DNA of 64,000 nt. Origin: Hetaerina americana (lineage: Eukaryota > Arthropoda > Insecta > Odonata > Calopterygidae). Shown one piece after another: positions 58,693-64,000 of this stretch. The stretch is taken from assembly GCA_022747635.1 (NCBI GenBank), contig JAKTNV010000007.1, positions 8,937,497-9,001,496 on the forward strand. The letters are read 5' to 3'. The position numbers and the translations under genes were made by a program. Position 1 is the stretch's first letter. Every line of letters begins with the position of its first letter. The notes under the pieces were generated by a model that saw only the letters and a list, made by a program, of their open reading frames with translations, was not told the origin of the DNA and made no database searches.

Positions 58693-59503
58693 GTTATCTG
58701 GAATAAGTAGCTCGGGTGCTGAAGCAAAGTGCACTGCTGCTATGTGCACTGCGAGATGCAGTGGCCTGACTCATCATTGGTCGATGGTGGGTAACAACAT
58801 GCATCTACGCACATGTCTATTTTGAATACTGAGATACTTTCTCTTAAATATTTTTTTACGAGAAGTATTTCAGATGGAATTCAATGCCACACTGCTGGGT
58901 TTAAGTCAGGAACCCTTTTCAAGCCATCCATGCCGTCAGAATTCTTATGGAGCTTTCTCTGATTTCTGAATTATGCTCTGGGCGTTCATTTGCGAATCCT
59001 TCTCGCTTCACCTTTCGAGGATGGCATGTGTTTGAATTTCTGCTTGCCGTTTTCATATGCCTAACACTTGTTAGCCGTGGATACCTTTTGCGTAATATTC
59101 AATATCTATTTACTTCATGGAGCTCATCGGAGTGTTGCAAACATGCGAATGTGTACCTGCTTACCACCTCCATTTTCTCTCTTTCGCTATTCTGTTTTTT
59201 TATATTGATCAAAAAGGTGAGAGAAATTTGTCTAAATTGTTTATGTTTGTCATGTATATTCTGTAATAGAAATTTTTCGTACCAATCGAGAGGATTTTAT
59301 TTTAATGAGTGGCAAAAAAGCAGGTGAGACAATTGTTCATCCACACATCCCTAATTTAAGAATATTCGACCTGGATGTTTTCTGTTCACCAGATTGGCTT
59401 GTAATTGTATGACACTTAGGAAACACATGGGGGCAGTAGAATGTAATTTTGCTTTTAACATTCTTGAGTTGTAAATATTAATCTTCTCTTTTGAGCTCAA
59501 TTC

Positions 59504-59509
59504 AATAAA
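59504..59509 (+). terminator. DDX20: Candidate DDX20 poly(A) signal
   Basis: AATAAA about 810 bases past the stop, followed by a T-rich stretch (GGTTTTTACG). An earlier weaker site cannot be excluded. Confidence 0.45.
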
Positions 59510-60719
59510 AGCTGGTTTTTACGTTACTAAAAAGTTTTAATTTCTAGAACCAGCAGCATTGAAATATGTCCCTACTTTTGGTTTCTAATGCAAGTTAGGC
59601 CATGTGAAATTAATATTAGCAACATATTTTGGCTGTCGTTAGAGCTTTGGTTCATTTATGCGGGGGATATTTTGTGATAATATATTGTTGTTGGATCACT
59701 TAAAGATAAAATTTGTAGGTCAAGCTGTGATTCTTTCGTTTGAGATCTTATGACTCAGAGCATCCATAAGTCACATGTTTCATATTCATGATCTATGTTA
59801 AAGGAAACTTTAACTCCAAAGTGAAGTGTAAAACTATGATATTTAACCAAATTCTTGCCCAGAGAAACCAAAAGCCAGTGTTACAGAATTGACTGCTGGA
59901 TTTGTCAAAAAGAAAAAAAGTGAAGTAATACGAATTTTGCTGTTTCATGCTAACCCACCTGCTGAGTCCCTTTTCATGATGATTATTTCTTTAAGTGGTA
60001 ATTAATTAGATTATGTAAGAGGTAGCATATTTCATTAATGCTAATTTGTAGTGCCTACTGGCCAATATGAGTCACATTTTCAACTGAGAGACCAGTTTGA
60101 TGGGTGTTATGGCAAGTTTGGTAAGGTTTATGGCATGTGGAATTTTCCCATAATGGCTGGCTGGGAACAAGAATATGCATAATAATATTAATAAATTATA
60201 AACAGGGAACTTCATTTACTATTTAATCCCAATTTTGAAAATATTACCAAAATTTATGAATTGGCCTAAGTGTGATCATGGTCTGACTAATTCTTCAGCA
60301 ATGTACCTCAAAGAATCACCTCCACCAGCATATGAAATTATTTTTTTAAGAAAAATTTGGAATATATATGACAGCTATCAAAAAGCCAGACTAGTTCGGG
60401 AAATCTTATCTCATAATTCTAATTCCTTTTTTCCTTTATGCAGTTGCTTCAATAGTTGTTTATCTACAATTAAGTATGTCAGTATTCCTTGGATTTCGTT
60501 CTCATTATTATTTCTAATTCAAAAGAGACCAAGTATAGGAATCTAATTTTTTGCTTGTATCTGATAAATAAGTACTCGCTAGTTAATTTAACGTACTTCA
60601 TCAGAGGTTTTAATGCATTGGCTCAATGCACTTGTGGCATAATTAAGATACAACAGAGTTCACTGGTGTCAGATGACTGATGTTTTACTGAATCAAAAAT
60701 TTGTAATGATAAAGCCATT

Positions 60720-61450
60720 TCTCCTCCAAAACTCTTGCTTTCTCCATGAGGTCATTTGTTGTTCCTACACCACTATCCCCCACTTCTCTCCATTTGCCCC
60801 GATTGCCTTTCCAATTCTGCATCACTAGGCTTCTTCCTCCCCATGATTGTAGACCTGAACAATGACCAGATTTGTTGGTTCAGCTTTTACTTCTACCATT
60901 AATATTCTATCAGTCACCTGCTATATGTTTACTATGCTGCTTCCTACCTTTTTGAGCATTACCTTCAGTATTATTACCACCCCTCGCTGGCTCTTTTCCC
61001 CTCGCCAGTATTTTATGCAATATATGTCGCTCCAGTAATCTCTGCAGTCGCTTCCATCGCACCTCTCTAAAATATCTTTATTCTCTCTCTCCATCACCCG
61101 CGTTATATTTTCTAATTTCCTGGTACGTAAACATCGGACTTACCTAAATTCCTGTTCTAATTGGTTGGAATCTCTTGTGCATCGTCGCTGCTGCTGTCGA
61201 TTTCGTTTTGTAAGGATTTCGTGTGATGACGACCTTGCCTCTCCCGCTGGCAGACACGACACAAGGTCGTAAGGGCCATTTCCTAAAGTTTCCAGAATTC
61301 GTATTCATTATTGTGTCAATCAAATTTTCTTGGTGAAATTGTTAAGAGTCGGTTTCCCGTTGCCTTCTTCAATAGTTTTTTCAGTGTTACCATTTCTCAG
61401 AATGGACATCCCCAAGAGGTCAGACGTCTTTCCATCACCAAAACAATGTA
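60720..61450 (-). mobile_element. Decayed LINE-A endonuclease/5' fragment
   Basis: The plus strand reads TGACCAGATTTGTTGGTTCA, TATTCTATCAGTCACCTGCT and CCCTCGCTGGCTCTTTTCCC, diverged from 40590-40720, and 61200-61330 resembles 40930-41060. It is strongly mutated. Confidence 0.65.
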
Positions 61451-61659
61451 TGTGTGATGTATACCTATCAAAAATAGCCGAGAACGATACTTAATTATAA
61501 ACTGAGCGATTAAAATGATTATACTTCCTTTTTGTCTCATTATTTGTTATTTGCATAATTAATTTCAGTTACAAATTAAGTGTGCTGCCCAAGTAATTAG
61601 ACAAAAATCTTTAATGTATGAAAAGAATTAATTCAATGTTACGAACGAGATACGCTGAA

Positions 61660-61805
61660 GTTGGAACAAAATAAGACCATTTATGATGACGTGCCACGTC
61701 GAAACCTAGGTCGTCCGTCGAATAAATCTATGTGGAATTACAAAGTTTCTCCTTTCATTATGTTAAGTCGATTCCATGAAGTCACGCCTGAGACAACGAA
61801 TTAAG
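61660..61805 (+). repeat. PLE end with hammerhead-like motif
   Basis: TATGATGACGTGCCACGTCG, AAACCTAGGTCGTC, AATAAA (61721), TGTGGAATTACAAAG, then TCGATTCCATGAAGTCACGC and GAGACAACGAATTAAGACC. It matches the order at 37856-37945 and 31785. Confidence 0.65.
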
Positions 61806-64000
61806 ACCATTTAACATTATAGTCTCCCAAGTTGTCCCAGGGTTGAACGTAATTTTTACGTAAAAAAAGGAAGAAGCATCTGTAGTGAACTTCTACTTGT
61901 TGGGTGTAAAATTTGGCCGAAGAGGAAGGAAAACATCCCTATTGTATTTTTGTTAACAATTTATCCACCTAGTTTTGACCAAAGCTATCTTTCAGCACAA
62001 ACGTTTCACTTTACCCTCTTTTCTCGATTCGAAAGGCTATCGTATAACTTTTCATACGTGTACGTCCAAGTATGCGAAACTTGAATGCTTAAACAGCCTC
62101 TTCACTCACACTCTGACCTCGGTAGGTGAAAGTGTCGTGTATATACCTCACCCATTATTTTATGGCCATCTAAGGTATGACCGAACTTAAGAATTGGAGT
62201 TTTGAAGTTATTACTCGGAATTCCATTTCCGTTTATCACGCCGTCGCCTCGACGTTATGCGTAAATTTCTCTGTACTAAATGGAATGAGCTGTGGCCGTC
62301 GAATTTCTTGACCAGTGGCCACATTAGGAGCAGATGATCGATGTCCATGGTGAAAACGAGGCACCTCCGTAGACTTGAAGTTGCTATCACTCGAAGTTCC
62401 TTTAATAGAGGCCCAGCCCCCCCCCCCCACCAACAAGCTGCCAGTGTTATATTCGTAATATTTTCAATGCAACCTTCGTTTCCTTCATTTTTCCAAGTAA
62501 ACATGCAGCCGGTGGCCCTCGTTATTTTAGAGGGCCAAATTTTCTTGCCTTACCGAGGATTGAGTCATCGGGGGGCACACTCAGCAGCGGCAATGTGGAA
62601 AAAGAGCTTCCGTCGGCAGTAATAGCGATAATAATAACAATAATAATGACAAAGGCGGCGGTTGTTGCTTGTCAGAAAGCCTCCACATCGCACAAAAGAA
62701 AGGGGTCCCTTCTTTCTTATTGGCGCGAGAGGGTTGGGATGGGGATGCGATGGTCGCGTCGAACCAAGGATGCCCCGAGGGCCCCCCTTGGTCACAACAA
62801 TGAAAAGACACCTCTTCTTCTCCTCCCTCCATGGTCTCGCGGTCGAGGAAACGAAGTCCATTATTGCCGCGAGGACAATGGCGGCTCCCGCTTTAGTGGG
62901 GTTTGGTAGATGGGAAGGGAACCCGAAATATGGTGGGATTGCCATTACTAAGTCCACGACTGAATTCCTGAGCTACCGAAGCATTAAACGCGCTAATGTG
63001 TCACGGCGAATTAACCCCGAGCCACTGGGTTTGGTTTCTTCCATGGTGTACCCCTCCATTTCGAAGACAGTGGAGGTGTCACCTATTGTTACTCCTATGG
63101 TCCCATAAATTATAAGTTACGATTGATGAATTGTGGTAATCACCATAACCCTGAGATTTTAAAAGTAGCTTTTAATAATCTCCTGGTGGCATTATAGTAG
63201 GGCAACTATTTTCATAAGTGCTCCGCGGTCACATCGTGCAGTTCATAGAAGATATATACAATAGTACGAGGACATAAATTATCTCCCGAACGACGCAGAG
63301 CACCATTGTCATATTGCACGGCCCTCACGAGTGCATTTGACTGGCTCCTGGACTGTTCTCTCTACCTTTCTTGGACGTCTTCATTCATGCCCTTAACCCT
63401 GAATTAATATGAATCGTAGGCTGTTAATGTTGACGCGGAGAAGGAATAATTATAGTAATTGTGTTCATTGATTGCCGAGATAACTAATGGAAGTTGAAAA
63501 ATACTAATTAACTTTCCGACAATTCGATTCTAGAAATCCTTTCTTCTTTACATATACCGAGGTCAAAACAGTATGAAATAAAAGACATTATTATTCGAAG
63601 TGCCCAGGAAATAAGATGATCATAAATGATATTTATGGTGACTTGCGAGGTATTGTACACCGAAAGGAAAAATTGATCAACCCGGCAAATCAGAATTGAT
63701 TATATTTTTACCAATGGGTAAAATAAAAAATCACCGTGTATTTTTTTGAAATTATCGCCTAAACCATTTATCTCTGATGGGCTAATACACTGCCGGACGC
63801 ATACCGGTCGTGACGTTAATTACCCATAATACCTTATGAGCTGTCCTTCCTGTTCGTGATATGAAGTGAATTAGAAGTGTAGGGATTAGCGCGTCAGTAA
63901 ATTTTATCCCCTTCCTCCGCCAGTTTTCAGCAGTCTACCTATTAGTGGACAACAATGTCATTGATATTAAGTGCTTACAACCATGTAGACGAGACTGCTT
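61806..64000. other. Unassigned 3' flank
   Basis: No gene recognised. 62290-63060 is GC-richer with a C-tract (62409-62419) and an (AAT/AAC)n tract (62627-62648). Overlapping open frames there (62595-63108) have no recognisable domain. It could be a promoter region or 5' exon of a gene to the right. 58693-60719 outside the poly(A) candidate is also blank. Confidence 0.35.

Noticed and set aside
62595..63108. Several overlapping long open frames in a GC-richer region
   Set aside because: Open in many frames at once because of base composition; no domain or splice-supported structure recognised, so left as unassigned.
1..64000. CRISPR arrays, operons, prokaryotic genes or phage
   Set aside because: No regularly spaced short repeats; the genes have spliceosomal introns, so the window is eukaryotic.

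Overview
This is a nuclear segment of an arthropod genome, most likely an insect. The genes are split by GT-AG introns and intergenic DNA is AT-rich. Retrotransposons, mariner relics and tRNA-derived SINEs fill much of it. A mitochondrial insertion keeps the ancestral insect order cob - trnS2 - nad1 - trnL1 - rrnL, with the last four on the opposite strand to cob. The species cannot be named from sequence alone.

Four protein genes can be assembled from exons whose splice phases fit. (1) AGXT2 (alanine-glyoxylate aminotransferase 2), minus strand, 7491 to 2299; its 3' exons lie beyond the left edge. (2) An unrecognised 161-residue gene, minus strand, 13969 to 8820, three exons. (3) KDM8/JMJD5 (JmjC oxygenase), plus strand, 15417 to 30599, six exons, 474 residues, complete. 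(4) DDX20/Gemin3 (DEAD-box protein of the SMN complex), plus strand, 38397 to 58692, six exons, 983 residues, complete. Genes 2 and 3 are head to head, about 1.45 kb apart. The four genes share no evident pathway.

Layout: 1-2298 is an AGXT2 intron holding a hAT transposase relic split by a Penelope-like element (PLE) fragment. 2299-7491 is AGXT2. 7492-8819 is intergenic. 8820-13969 is gene 2, with LINE fragments in its long first intron. 13970-15416 is the shared upstream region. 15417-30599 is KDM8, whose introns carry SINEs, LINE pieces, a GC-richer island and a mariner relic. 30600-38396 is intergenic and holds a tandem PLE (30885-34651), a 5'-truncated LINE with exact target duplications (35339-36545) and more PLE ends (37650-37945). 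38397-58692 is DDX20; its last intron holds the mitochondrial insertion (about 50780-56300), itself split by a LINE. 58693-64000 is the DDX20 3' region, a decayed LINE end, a PLE end and unassigned sequence.

The most notable signals are: a recurring hammerhead-ribozyme-like module, usually followed closely by AATAAA and in places tied to PLE sequence; the LINE-split mitochondrial insertion; the tandem/inverted PLE; and three tandem repeats of about 124 residues in the Gemin3 tail. All calls come from reading the sequence; no database search was run.
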